Source: Hyphomicrobiales bacterium (lineage in GTDB: Bacteria; Pseudomonadota; Alphaproteobacteria; Rhizobiales; Beijerinckiaceae). Taken from it: DNA of 13,320 nt. The notes below the pieces were generated by a model. It worked only from the letters and a program-made list of their open reading frames with translations. It was not told the origin of the DNA and ran no database searches. Position 1 is the first letter of the stretch. Each line of letters begins with the position of its first letter. The stretch is from positions 1 through 13,320 of the forward strand of contig JAQGKM010000271.1 in NCBI GenBank assembly GCA_028290125.1, in the 5' to 3' direction. The position numbers were made by a program, and so were the translations under genes. Positions 6,335-13,320 of the stretch are shown here, piece by piece.

Positions 6335-7036
6335 ATGTCCGATTACGACTTCTATTACTGGTCCATTCCGTTTCGCGGCCAGTTCGTGCGCGCTGTCCTC
6401 GCCCATGCCGGCAAGTCCTGGACGGAACGCGGCGACGAAGCGATTTCGGCGTTGATGGAAGGGCCGGTCAAGGACATGCCCGCGCCGTTCATGGGGCCGC
6501 CCCTGCTGGTCGACAAGAAAGCCGATGTCGCCGTCGCGCAGATGCCGGCGATCATTCTCTATCTCGGCGAGACGCTGAAGCTGATGCCGGAGACGCCCGC
6601 CTTGCGCGCGCTCACGATGAAGGTCGTCAACGACGCCAATGATGTGATCGACGAGATCACGCTGGATGGCGGGCGCGAAATGTGGACCGAGAAAAGCTGG
6701 CGCGCCTTCGTCCCGCGTCTCGAAAAGTGGATGTCGTTCTGGGAAGAAACGGGGCGCCGCCACGGCCTCACGAAGACGTCCGGCTTTCTGCTGGGCGGCG
6801 ATGCGCCGGGCATTGCCGACGTGGTGACCGCCACCCTTTGGTCGACGATGACGGACCGCTTCGACGAGATCGGGAAGATCCTCGACAAGACTGCGCCGAT
6901 GACGGCCGCCTTGACGCGTCGCGTCGCCGACCTTCCGCCGTTGGCGAAACTCGCCGCCAAGGCGCGTGAAGATTATGGCGACGCCTATTGCGGTGGAAAG
7001 ATCGAAGCCTCGCTGCGTCGCGTTCTCGGCGCCTAG
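6335..7036 (+). CDS. Glutathione S-transferase family protein
   Basis: This 233-residue protein starts at ATG 6335, eight bases after GGGAG (6322-6326); an in-frame GTG at 6308 has no ribosome binding site and adds nine non-conserved residues. The N-terminus is thioredoxin-like: a beta strand 'DFYYWSIPFRGQFVR' (5-19) with Ser10 and nearby Tyr7 and Tyr8 as possible catalytic residues, the 'G-P-P-L-L-V-D' cis-proline segment, and 'A-Q-M-P-A-I-I-L-Y-L-G' in place of the usual glutathione-binding 'Q-S-x-A-I'. The C-terminal half is all-helical, with 'LLGGDAPGIADVV' matching the conserved N-capping region of the GST C-domain. Known role: conjugation or reduction with glutathione in the cytoplasm. 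The substrate cannot be told. It is the last gene of the + strand run and may be regulated by the inverted repeat before it. Confidence 0.85.
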   Translation: MSDYDFYYWSIPFRGQFVRAVLAHAGKSWTERGDEAISALMEGPVKDMPAPFMGPPLLVDKKADVAVAQMPAIILYLGETLKLMPETPALRALTMKVVNDANDVIDEITLDGGREMWTEKSWRAFVPRLEKWMSFWEETGRRHGLTKTSGFLLGGDAPGIADVVTATLWSTMTDRFDEIGKILDKTAPMTAALTRRVADLPPLAKLAAKAREDYGDAYCGGKIEASLRRVLGA

Positions 7037-7054
7037 CCATGCCGGAGCGAGATG

Positions 7055-7330
7055 TCAGCCGCCACTGATGGCTGTCAAGATGTAGACATCCGTCCCGGCG
7101 GCCAACCGCGTGTCGAGGCGGGCGCGGTGGCCGTCCACGAAGATGCTGACGTGTCGGCGCACGGCGGGACTGCTGTCGCGGATGCAATCGCCCATGCCCG
7201 GCCAGCGCGCATCGAGTTCATCGATCAGTTGCCCGACAGTTGCAGCCTGCGCCGTCAGGCGCGGTTGTGCATCCGGGAACAGGCGCATCAGCAACGGCGC
7301 AAGCCTGACGTCCAGCGCGCCCGAAGTCAT
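7055..7330 (-). CDS. MoaD/ThiS-family beta-grasp protein with C-terminal Gly-Gly
   Basis: This 91-residue protein starts at ATG 7330, which overlaps the stop of the upstream gene as ATGA. A much longer frame continues upstream, but there it is an out-of-frame shadow of the propeller gene. It has the MoaD/ThiS layout: an opening strand 'DVRLAPLLMRLF', the helix 'TVGQLIDELDARWPG' (31-45), the strand 'VSIFVDGHRAR' (61-71) and the tail 'GTDVYILTAISGG', ending exactly on Gly90-Gly91. In the family the terminal glycine is adenylated by an E1-like enzyme and thiocarboxylated to carry sulfur for molybdopterin, thiamine or other products; some relatives are conjugated to proteins. No moaE, thiG or E1-like gene is near, so molybdopterin synthesis is not indicated. 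Translation is coupled to the propeller protein. Confidence 0.85.
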   Translation of the reverse strand: MTSGALDVRLAPLLMRLFPDAQPRLTAQAATVGQLIDELDARWPGMGDCIRDSSPAVRRHVSIFVDGHRARLDTRLAAGTDVYILTAISGG

Positions 7331-8421
7331 GATGCGCCTGTCGCCTCGTCGAGCACCAGCGTCTCGACGGACGAGATCACCGGCAGATGCTGGGCGATGC
7401 AGGACCAGGTCTCGCCCTCGTCGCGGCTGGCGAAGACGCTGCCAGAACTCGTGCCGAAATAGACGCCCGCCTTGTCGAGCGAATCCGTGGCGAGCGCCTG
7501 ACGCAAAACGCCGAAGAAGGCGCCGTCCTGCGGCAGGCCCTCGCGCATCGCCTGCCAGCTCTCGCCGCCGCTGCGCGTGCGCCACACGGCTGTCTGGGCG
7601 TCCGGCATGTAGCGCCCCTTCGAGTCGCCATTGAGCGGCACGAGGTAAAGCATGTCCGGATCGCGCGGGTGCGTGGCGGCAGGAAATCCGAAGGATGACG
7701 GCAAGCCGGCTTCGATGCTCTCCCACACGCGCCCGCCATCGTCGCTGCGATACATGCCGCAATGGTTCTGCTGATAGAGGCGTGGCGAGCCCGGCGCCTG
7801 CACGAGCGAGTGCACGCATTGCCCGAACACGGGATAGCGCTGATCCTCGGGCAGGAAGTCGCACCGCGTGCCGCTGTTGCGCGGCTCCCAGCTCGCCCCG
7901 CCATCGGCGGAGTGAAAGACACCGGCGGCTGAAATTCCAACCCAGATCTGGCGTGCATCCGCGCGGTCGACGACGATGGAATGCAGGATCAGACCGGCGC
8001 CGCCGGGGCTCCATTCCGGGCGCGTCGGATTTTTCTGCAAGCCGTCCAGATGCTCGAAGGTCGCGCCCGCGTCCTCGCTGCGAAACAGCCCGGCGGGCTC
8101 GACGCCGACATAGAGCGAGCGGTCGTGCAGCGCGAGACTCCAGACCGTCTTGATGGGCGCAACGCCGCTCTCATAGGTGAGCCCCGCACGCGAATGCGTC
8201 CATGTGCGGCCACGGTCGAGGGATTTCCAGACCGCAGGTCCAAACCACTCGCTGCCGCCGCCGGCGTAGATCGCGCCTGTGGCGGGATCGCCGATGGCAT
8301 GCTGGATCGGCCAGGTTTCGCAGAACGGGCCGCTCAGCGCCCAGCTGCGGCGGCTTTCGTCGCTCTCGAGAATGAAGACACCCTTCTTGGTGCCGAGCAG
8401 CACGAGAACTGTCTTTGCCAT
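7327..8421 (-). CDS. Cytoplasmic BNR/Asp-box beta-propeller protein (sialidase-like fold)
   Basis: This 364-residue protein starts at ATG 8421, with AGAGGT (8426-8431) four bases upstream; the frame runs on to 8529 without a better start. Six clear Asp-box motifs (S-x-D-x-G-x-T-W type) occur at 67-74, 115-122, 171-178, 226-233, 282-289 and 332-339, and a degenerate one at 20-27, so a six- or seven-bladed propeller is expected. There is no signal peptide and no sialidase F/Y-R-I-P motif or recognisable catalytic arginine triad, so automatic labels such as exo-alpha-sialidase or glycosyl hydrolase would be misleading. The N-terminus 'VLVLLGTKKGVFIL' is typical of a cytosolic subgroup. Its stop overlaps the start of the MoaD/ThiS-like gene, implying coupled expression and possibly a physical complex. 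Biochemical role unknown. Confidence 0.85.
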   Translation of the reverse strand: MAKTVLVLLGTKKGVFILESDESRRSWALSGPFCETWPIQHAIGDPATGAIYAGGGSEWFGPAVWKSLDRGRTWTHSRAGLTYESGVAPIKTVWSLALHDRSLYVGVEPAGLFRSEDAGATFEHLDGLQKNPTRPEWSPGGAGLILHSIVVDRADARQIWVGISAAGVFHSADGGASWEPRNSGTRCDFLPEDQRYPVFGQCVHSLVQAPGSPRLYQQNHCGMYRSDDGGRVWESIEAGLPSSFGFPAATHPRDPDMLYLVPLNGDSKGRYMPDAQTAVWRTRSGGESWQAMREGLPQDGAFFGVLRQALATDSLDKAGVYFGTSSGSVFASRDEGETWSCIAQHLPVISSVETLVLDEATGAS

Positions 8422-8481
8422 GCCGACCTCTGCACATGAGGTGTCGCGAGACGTGTCCAGCTTTGCACCGGGAAGGCACGC

Positions 8482-8501
8482 CGTCGCGATTGGCCGCGAC
8501 G
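8482..8501. repeat. 7-bp inverted repeat between the EAL and propeller genes
   Basis: CGTCGCG (8482-8488) and CGCGACG (8495-8501) are perfect complements around a 6-base loop in the 129-base gap between the REC-EAL gene and the propeller gene. It has no T-run on either strand. It could end the kinase-EAL transcript or serve as an operator. Confidence 0.3.
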
Positions 8502-8505
8502 CCTG

Positions 8506-8534
8506 AAGGTTCAATTCATGCGCCCGCAAGTCAA
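8506..8534 (-). promoter_or_regulatory. Possible promoter for the propeller-MoaD-like operon
   Basis: Minus strand: TTGACT (8529-8534, 5/6 of consensus) is 17 bases from AACCTT (8506-8511, poor -10). The gap upstream of the propeller gene is long enough for a promoter, so an independent transcription unit is likely, but these exact boxes are weak. Confidence 0.25.
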
Positions 8535-8550
8535 GCTGAGCGTGAATGCG

Positions 8551-9762
8551 TCATCCAGTGGCGGCGAGGCCGGGCGTCGATTCAGCGAACATATCGGCGA
8601 TGCGCGCGGCGCTGACGGCTGGCGAGAAAAGATAACCCTGCCCCACGGCGCAGCCGGCCTCGATGAGGCGGTCGCGAATGGCCTGGGTTTCGATGCCTTC
8701 GGCCACCGGCTTCATTTCAAATTCACGCGCGATGGCGAGGCTCGCCTTGACGATGCTCCAGGCGTAGCGGTCCTCGTCGCAGACAGCGACAAAACTGCCG
8801 TCGAGTTTCAGCTCCGCAAAAGGCAACGTGTGCAGCGACGCCAGCGACGAATAGCCGGTGCCGAAATCGTCCAGCGCCATGCCGACGCCCTTGATGCGAA
8901 GGCGCGTCATCGCACAGGCGATCTTCATGTGGTTCGACGTGATCGACGCAGTCTCGAGCAGTTCCAGCGTCAGCGCGCCGGCGGGCAGATCCGACTCGGC
9001 GAGCGCGGAAAGAACCGTGTCGTGAAAGCGCGGATCGACAATGACTTCGGGCGAGACATTCACCGACACGGTCGCATCCGGGCTGACGCGCCGCCAGATC
9101 GCGGCATCCGCGCAGGCCTGCCGCATCAGGCTTTCGGTCAATTCAAACGAAAAGCCGGCGCTTTCCAGCATCGGGCAGAAAATGCCGGGCGACACCGCGC
9201 CGATCAGCGGGCTCGAACATCGCGCGAGCGCCTCGACGCCGACGATCCGGCCCGTCTCCATGTCGACCTTGGGCTGGTAATCGGGCCTGATGGCGCCGGA
9301 CCGGAAGGCCGAGAGGACGTCTTCGAGATTGAGATCAGGCCGCGGACGCCCCGGCGCGTCGCGACAGACGCGTTTGGGAATGTTGGCGAGCTTCTGTTTC
9401 AGAACGCCGATGTTGATCGGCTTGGTCAGCTCGCCCATGTCGCGCAAGCCGAGCGCGCGCACGTAGCGGCGGACGACGTCGCGCACGCGACCATCCTGTC
9501 CGGACATCACCAGGATGGCCGGCGGTTCCGGCAAGGCGCACAGGAGATGCAGCACTTCGATGCCGTCATTCGCCCCAAGGGACAGATCGAGCAGGACGAG
9601 ATCGGGTCTCGCGCCGACGAGAGCCGCCGGAGCCTCCTCGAGCGAAGCGATTTCATCGACGGCGAAACCCAGCATCGTCGCAACGCGCGAGATGATCATG
9701 CGCTGCAGGCGGTCATCATCGACCACCAGTATGCGCGACGCCTCGAGATCAGCAATCGACAT
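8551..9762 (-). CDS. REC-EAL response regulator, cyclic-di-GMP phosphodiesterase
   Basis: This 403-residue protein starts at the second of two close ATGs (9762), because GAAGGG lies six bases before it but touches the first (9768). An N-terminal receiver (about 10-125) has the acidic cluster 'VVDDD' (14-17), phospho-acceptor Asp59 in 'LVLLDLSLG', Ser87 in 'VMSGQDG' and Lys114 in 'LTKP'. The EAL domain (about 155-390) has the signature 'VGVEALAR' (E177-A-L179) and the metal and catalytic residues expected for activity: Asn235, Glu267, Asp298-Asp299 in 'DDFGTGYSS', Lys319, Glu355 and Gln375. It should hydrolyse cyclic-di-GMP to pGpG in the cytoplasm, with activity controlled by phosphorylation. 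It follows the hybrid kinase by a few bases and is its obvious phospho-acceptor. There is no GGDEF domain. Confidence 0.93.
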   Translation of the reverse strand: MSIADLEASRILVVDDDRLQRMIISRVATMLGFAVDEIASLEEAPAALVGARPDLVLLDLSLGANDGIEVLHLLCALPEPPAILVMSGQDGRVRDVVRRYVRALGLRDMGELTKPINIGVLKQKLANIPKRVCRDAPGRPRPDLNLEDVLSAFRSGAIRPDYQPKVDMETGRIVGVEALARCSSPLIGAVSPGIFCPMLESAGFSFELTESLMRQACADAAIWRRVSPDATVSVNVSPEVIVDPRFHDTVLSALAESDLPAGALTLELLETASITSNHMKIACAMTRLRIKGVGMALDDFGTGYSSLASLHTLPFAELKLDGSFVAVCDEDRYAWSIVKASLAIAREFEMKPVAEGIETQAIRDRLIEAGCAVGQGYLFSPAVSAARIADMFAESTPGLAATG

Positions 9763-9768
9763 GGCCAT

Positions 9769-9774
9769 CCCTTC
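9769..9774 (-). promoter_or_regulatory. Ribosome binding site of the REC-EAL gene, overlapping the kinase stop codon
   Basis: On the minus strand GAAGGG overlaps the TGA of the kinase gene and sits six bases before ATG 9762. This picks the second ATG as the start and indicates translational coupling. Confidence 0.55.
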
Positions 9775-12700
9775 AGGCGCTTCGGCGCAGGAGCGAGGCC
9801 GCGTGCGCGGCTTCGTTGACGAAACTCGAGATCTGCCGGTCGAGAGAGGATGAGACGCCTGTCTTTACCGAATGCTCGATCTGTTCGGCCGCGTCCGCAA
9901 GGCTGGTCAGGCCCAGCATACCGGCGGACGATTTCAGCGCATGCCCGTGCGCGCCGAGATCCTGACGCGCGACATTCGGCCGCTTCATTTCGGCAAGCCG
10001 CGCATTGAGGTCGGCGAGAAAGATGTCGATGGCGGCCTCTACGTAGTCCGCTCCGAGTTCCTCGCGCAGGTTTTCCAGGACGGCCGCGTCGGACACAGGT
10101 CCGTGTGCGACAGGCGGCGCAGAAGGAGCAGGCTTGTGGCTCGTCGCCGAAATGTCATGCACGTCCACGCAGACGCTGATGGCTTCCAGCAGACGCTTGC
10201 CGGTGATCGGCTTGGTCGCGAAGCTGTTGACGCCTGCGGCAAGCGCCGCCTCGCGATCCTCCACGAACGCGTTCGCCGTCAACGCCACGATCGGCACGCT
10301 CGCGAAGGGCTCCGGCAAGGCGCGAATTTCCCGCGTCGCCGACAGGCCGTCGAGCTGCGGCATCATGACGTCCATCAGGATGAAGTCGAAATGCTCGGCG
10401 GATGCGCGTTCGACGGCTTCGCGGCCATTGCCGACGAAGGTCACGTGGGCGCCCATGAGTTCGATGATGCGGCCGAGCGCGAACTGATTGGTCGGGTTGT
10501 CTTCGGCGAACAGCACCTGCATGCCCGCGAGCGCGCCGTGCATGCCACCCTTGGGAGACGAGGCCGCCTCCGACTCGCTCGAGGCGTCGGCTCTCGGAGG
10601 CGGCGACAGGCTGTCGCGCAGCGCTTCGATGAAAACCGGCTTCTTGACGAACCCTGAAAAGCCCGAGGCGCGAACGTCCGCTTCCGTCAGGAAGTCTTCC
10701 CACGCGTGAATGAGGAACGGCTCGATCGTCGGATGAGGACCGCTCGCCGCTGTGTATGCACTTATCCCTTCCGGTGGCGCGATTGCCTGGTCGACAAGGA
10801 GAATGCGACGGCCGTCGCAGATGCGGCTCTCCAGCCACGCGCACGCATCCGCAATCGTCGCGAAAACGGCGACGTCCGCGAACACCGGTTCAAGCTGGCG
10901 CAGCAGCAAAGCGCTCTCGAAGGCGTTCGTCGATGCGACGGCGATGACCGACGTGTCGCGAACCTGCGGCGCGGGATCGCCGAAAACCTTCAACGGAAGC
11001 TCGACCACGAACGTCGTGCCGACGCCGAGCGTGCTTTCGACGTTGATCTGTCCGCCCATGCGGGTCGACAGCTTGCGGCAAATGGCAAGGCCGAGGCCGG
11101 TGCCACCGAACCGGCGCGAGATCGAACTGTCGATCTGCGAGAAATCGCGGAACAGATCGTTCAGGTTTTCCTGCGCGATGCCGATGCCGGTGTCCTCGAC
11201 ACGGATCACGAGATGCGAACGACCCTGCTCGTCGACCTTGCACGACAGATCGAGCAGGACATGGCCTTCCGAGGTGAACTTGATGGCGTTGCCGAGCAGG
11301 TTCAGCAGGATCTGGCGAAGCCGGCCCGGATCGCCGACGATCCCGTGCGGAACATCGGGCGCAATCAGGCAGCCGACCGACAGCCCGGTCGAATGCGCCT
11401 TCGGCGCCACGAGCTCGATGGTGTCGCGGACCAGCCGATGCAGGTCGAACTGGATGTCCTCGAACTTCAATTCTTCGGCGTCGAGTTTCGAAACGTCGAG
11501 AATGTCGTCGATCAGTTGCAGGAGATGCTCGGCGGAGCCGCGCGTCACATCGAGATAATGCCGCTGCGATTCATCGAGATGCGTGGTGGCGATCAGGTCC
11601 ACCATGCTGAGAACGCCACCGAGAGGCGTGCGGATCTCGTGGCTCATCGTCGCCAGGAACGCCGTGCGTGCGCGGCTGCCCGCCTCGGCCTTGTCGCGCG
11701 CGTCTTCAAGCACGCGCTGAACCAGCTTGCGGTCCGTAATGTCGTTGAACGTCTTGACGTAGCCGCCGTCCGGCAACAGCGTGGTGCGGATTTCAAGAAC
11801 CACGTCGCCGCCGAAACTGTGCTCTTCGGTCCGGCTTTCCTTGCTGATGTTGAAGGGCAGATGGATCGCCGGAAACGGCAGCTCGAAGAACGAAGCCGGC
11901 ATGTTGAGGAGGCTGCGCGCCCGATCGTTCATCACCACCACATCGTTGGCGGCGTCGATCATCAGGATGCCTTCCTGCATGTTGACCAGCGTCGAGGCCA
12001 GCACACGAGTCTGGATGAGCAGGCTGTCACGCGTGCCGTCCAGCCGGAACCGCTGGATCACCCCCCAGATGATGGTCGCGCCAAGAAACACGGCGACGAG
12101 AAAGAGAAGCTGCCAAAGCGAATTCTTGGCGGCCTCGTAATCCGCCAGCGCCTCGACGGTCGCGACCGACACCGTGACGACGAGCGGGAACGCGGCGACA
12201 CGCCTGTAGCTGATGATGCGGTCGACGCCATCGACGCTGCTCGGCGCCTGGAACGTGCCACTGGACGAATGCGCAAGATCGCGAAAAAGCGTGGACGAGG
12301 AGATGGATTTTCCGAGCACGTCGGAGTTCATGCCGCCGCGCGCGCGGATGATGCCATCCGTGCCGACCAGCGTGATCGCGCCGCCGGAGCCGACATCGAT
12401 GGATTCATACAGGCGCGACAGATGATACGGGTCGATCGACGCGACCAGCACGCCGCCGAAGCTGCCGTCTTCCTTCCTGATCTTGCGCGTCAGCTGGATG
12501 GTCCAACGATTGCTGACGCGCCCGAGCACTGGCTTGCTGATGAAGAGAGTGTCGGCAGCCTCGTCGACATGAACCTTGAAGTGCTCGCGATCGCTGAGAT
12601 CGACGGTCCCGACCGACGCGAGATTGGAATTTCGCAGCAGGCCGTCCGGGCCGATGATCGCCATCTGGACGGCGAGGTCGGAAAGATAATAGTCGCGGCT

Positions 12701-13009
12701 CGCCCAGCTCTCGATTTCGAAGCCGACCGCATCCTTCTCATACTGGCTGCGGATGAACAGCAGCGCCTGATCGATGCTCTTGATCGAACGGACGATGTGC
12801 TGCTCGAAGGCGCGCGTGAGATTTTCCGTCTGCACATACGCGTCCTTGAGCGTGCGCGCGCGCTGGTCGTGCAGATACATGGCAAGGGCGACATAGGCCA
12901 CCACGAATGCGGCCAGTCCCAGGAAGGTCGTCGTCTGGACGGTCGCGGCAAAAAAGCGCCGCGCGGTGAGTGGCGCACGCGTGCGCTTGGTGAGGCGCCC
13001 CGCCATCAT
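9773..13009 (-). CDS. Membrane hybrid sensor histidine kinase (Cache-PAS-HisKA-HATPase-REC-REC-HPt)
   Basis: This 1078-residue protein has two transmembrane segments (about 24-46 and 298-318) flanking a roughly 250-residue periplasmic region of double-Cache type; 'FISKPVLGRVSNRWTIQLTR' (156-175) is a typical Cache stretch. A PAS domain (about 336-426) ends in 'FNDITDRK'. The kinase core has His457 in 'MSHEIRTPLGG', Asn574 in 'LLGNAIKFT', Asp606 in 'VEDTGIGI' and 'GGTGLGLAI' (635-643). A receiver-like domain (about 685-800) lacks the acidic pair but keeps Asp740 and Lys790. A true receiver (829-945) has Glu836/Asp837, Asp880, Thr911 and Lys933. An HPt domain (about 975-1075) has His1023 in 'HGHALKSSAG'. 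The expected relay is His457 to Asp880 to His1023 to Asp59 of the EAL regulator encoded next. The ligand is unknown. The start at the ATG-ATG pair (13009) lacks a strong ribosome binding site. Confidence 0.93.
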   Translation of the reverse strand: MMAGRLTKRTRAPLTARRFFAATVQTTTFLGLAAFVVAYVALAMYLHDQRARTLKDAYVQTENLTRAFEQHIVRSIKSIDQALLFIRSQYEKDAVGFEIESWASRDYYLSDLAVQMAIIGPDGLLRNSNLASVGTVDLSDREHFKVHVDEAADTLFISKPVLGRVSNRWTIQLTRKIRKEDGSFGGVLVASIDPYHLSRLYESIDVGSGGAITLVGTDGIIRARGGMNSDVLGKSISSSTLFRDLAHSSSGTFQAPSSVDGVDRIISYRRVAAFPLVVTVSVATVEALADYEAAKNSLWQLLFLVAVFLGATIIWGVIQRFRLDGTRDSLLIQTRVLASTLVNMQEGILMIDAANDVVVMNDRARSLLNMPASFFELPFPAIHLPFNISKESRTEEHSFGGDVVLEIRTTLLPDGGYVKTFNDITDRKLVQRVLEDARDKAEAGSRARTAFLATMSHEIRTPLGGVLSMVDLIATTHLDESQRHYLDVTRGSAEHLLQLIDDILDVSKLDAEELKFEDIQFDLHRLVRDTIELVAPKAHSTGLSVGCLIAPDVPHGIVGDPGRLRQILLNLLGNAIKFTSEGHVLLDLSCKVDEQGRSHLVIRVEDTGIGIAQENLNDLFRDFSQIDSSISRRFGGTGLGLAICRKLSTRMGGQINVESTLGVGTTFVVELPLKVFGDPAPQVRDTSVIAVASTNAFESALLLRQLEPVFADVAVFATIADACAWLESRICDGRRILLVDQAIAPPEGISAYTAASGPHPTIEPFLIHAWEDFLTEADVRASGFSGFVKKPVFIEALRDSLSPPPRADASSESEAASSPKGGMHGALAGMQVLFAEDNPTNQFALGRIIELMGAHVTFVGNGREAVERASAEHFDFILMDVMMPQLDGLSATREIRALPEPFASVPIVALTANAFVEDREAALAAGVNSFATKPITGKRLLEAISVCVDVHDISATSHKPAPSAPPVAHGPVSDAAVLENLREELGADYVEAAIDIFLADLNARLAEMKRPNVARQDLGAHGHALKSSAGMLGLTSLADAAEQIEHSVKTGVSSSLDRQISSFVNEAAHAASLLRRSA

Positions 13010-13320
13010 GACTGGAGTGACCGCCGGTCAGAGAAAATCCCGCTCGCCCGCGTGGCCATCGATGAGGCGTCGAAATGCATGTCTTCTGACCTGTCCTGCA
13101 AGTGCGCTGGATTGCTTGAGGTAAGACAAGGCAGACCCGTGCCGTGCTTGCGCCAGCGTCAGACTTTGCCTGTCAAACTTTAGCTGAACGTGCGCGACAA
13201 TTGTTAAGCTTCCCCTACTTGGAAGTAGCTAAAACTCTACCGATGCTGAGATTTCGGAAATTAAATTCAATATTGCGGTAATTCGGGAGCCGTCGCTCGC
13301 AAGCTTCGAACGAATAGGGC
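13010..13320. other. Non-coding region upstream of the hybrid kinase gene, AT-rich at its far end
   Basis: I see no convincing gene in these 311 bases. The part next to the kinase is GC-rich. From about 13190 the composition changes: 13201-13280 has 30 G or C of 80 by hand count (38%). A minus-strand TTGACA (13171-13176) is a perfect -35 box but has no fitting -10. The AT-rich end probably holds a promoter, either for the kinase with a long leader or for a gene beyond the window edge. Confidence 0.5.
13197..13228. promoter_or_regulatory. Dyad symmetry elements in the AT-rich stretch
   Basis: ACAATTGT (13197-13204) is an 8-bp palindrome. CTACTT (13215-13220) and AAGTAG (13223-13228) form a perfect 14-bp dyad with a 2-base centre. 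The second has the size of a binding site for a dimeric helix-turn-helix regulator; which regulator is not evident. Confidence 0.35.

Noticed and set aside
7331..8014. N-terminal extension of the MoaD/ThiS-like protein to 319 residues
   Set aside because: The extra part is an Arg-rich out-of-frame reading of the propeller gene; the family-sized start at 7330 overlaps the propeller stop in a standard coupled arrangement.
7327..8421. Calling the propeller protein a sialidase or glycosyl hydrolase
   Set aside because: Asp-boxes are structural. No F/Y-R-I-P motif, no catalytic arginine triad that I can identify, and no signal peptide.
8518..9819. 433-codon + strand open frame opposite the REC-EAL gene
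   Set aside because: Antisense shadow; no recognisable domain, while the minus strand holds all EAL and receiver residues.
13148..13176. Kinase promoter from the perfect TTGACA at 13171-13176 (minus strand)
   Set aside because: At 15-18 bases downstream the sequence is GC-rich (around GCGCAA) with no resemblance to a -10 box.
10706..13183. Very long + strand open frame (825 codons) opposite the hybrid kinase
   Set aside because: The translation is low-complexity, rich in Arg, Asp and Ala with no family motif, and is the expected antisense shadow of a GC-rich gene. The minus-strand frame has many exact kinase motifs.

Overview
The window is GC-rich, densely packed bacterial DNA. The codon use and gene families (TctC-type binding protein, CFA synthase, GlcG/HbpS-type protein, large hybrid kinase, REC-EAL regulator) suggest an alphaproteobacterium, most likely Hyphomicrobiales (Rhizobiales). 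That placement is inference from gene content; there is no rRNA or marker gene here. I see no tRNA, rRNA, CRISPR array, insertion sequence or phage gene. It looks like chromosomal metabolic and signalling DNA.

Layout: (1) 1-1757, + strand: the 3' part of a TctC/Bug-type periplasmic binding protein, coupled by a 4-base overlap to a divergent ornithine cyclodeaminase/mu-crystallin-family enzyme. (2) 1777-3244, - strand: an acyl carrier protein and a beta-ketoacyl-ACP synthase with a complete catalytic triad, one base apart. (3) 3402-7036, + strand, divergent from region 2: cyclopropane-fatty-acid synthase, an NMT1/SsuA-type periplasmic binding protein, a secreted GlcG/HbpS-family protein and a glutathione S-transferase-like protein. 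The first three genes are 23-24 bases apart. The 87-base gap before the GST holds a perfect 10-bp inverted repeat whose right arm contains the GST ribosome binding site. (4) 7055-8421, - strand: an Asp-box (BNR) beta-propeller protein overlapping by ATGA a small MoaD/ThiS-type beta-grasp protein that ends in Gly-Gly. (5) 8551-13009, - strand: a 1078-residue hybrid histidine kinase (Cache sensor, PAS, HisKA, HATPase, degenerate receiver, receiver, HPt), followed by a REC-EAL cyclic-di-GMP phosphodiesterase. (6) 13010-13320: non-coding, turning AT-rich near the end and carrying a 14-bp dyad.

How the genes may work together: regions 2 and 3 share a divergent promoter region and both concern acyl chains (one makes or elongates an acyl group on a dedicated carrier, the other modifies membrane lipids), so a shared membrane-adaptation role is plausible but unproven. 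Region 5 contains every phosphotransfer site needed for a relay from an extracytoplasmic signal to cyclic-di-GMP breakdown. The least explained module is region 4, a ubiquitin-like sulfur-carrier-type protein translationally coupled to a cytoplasmic propeller, with no E1-like activating enzyme in view. It is the best candidate in the window for an undescribed system.
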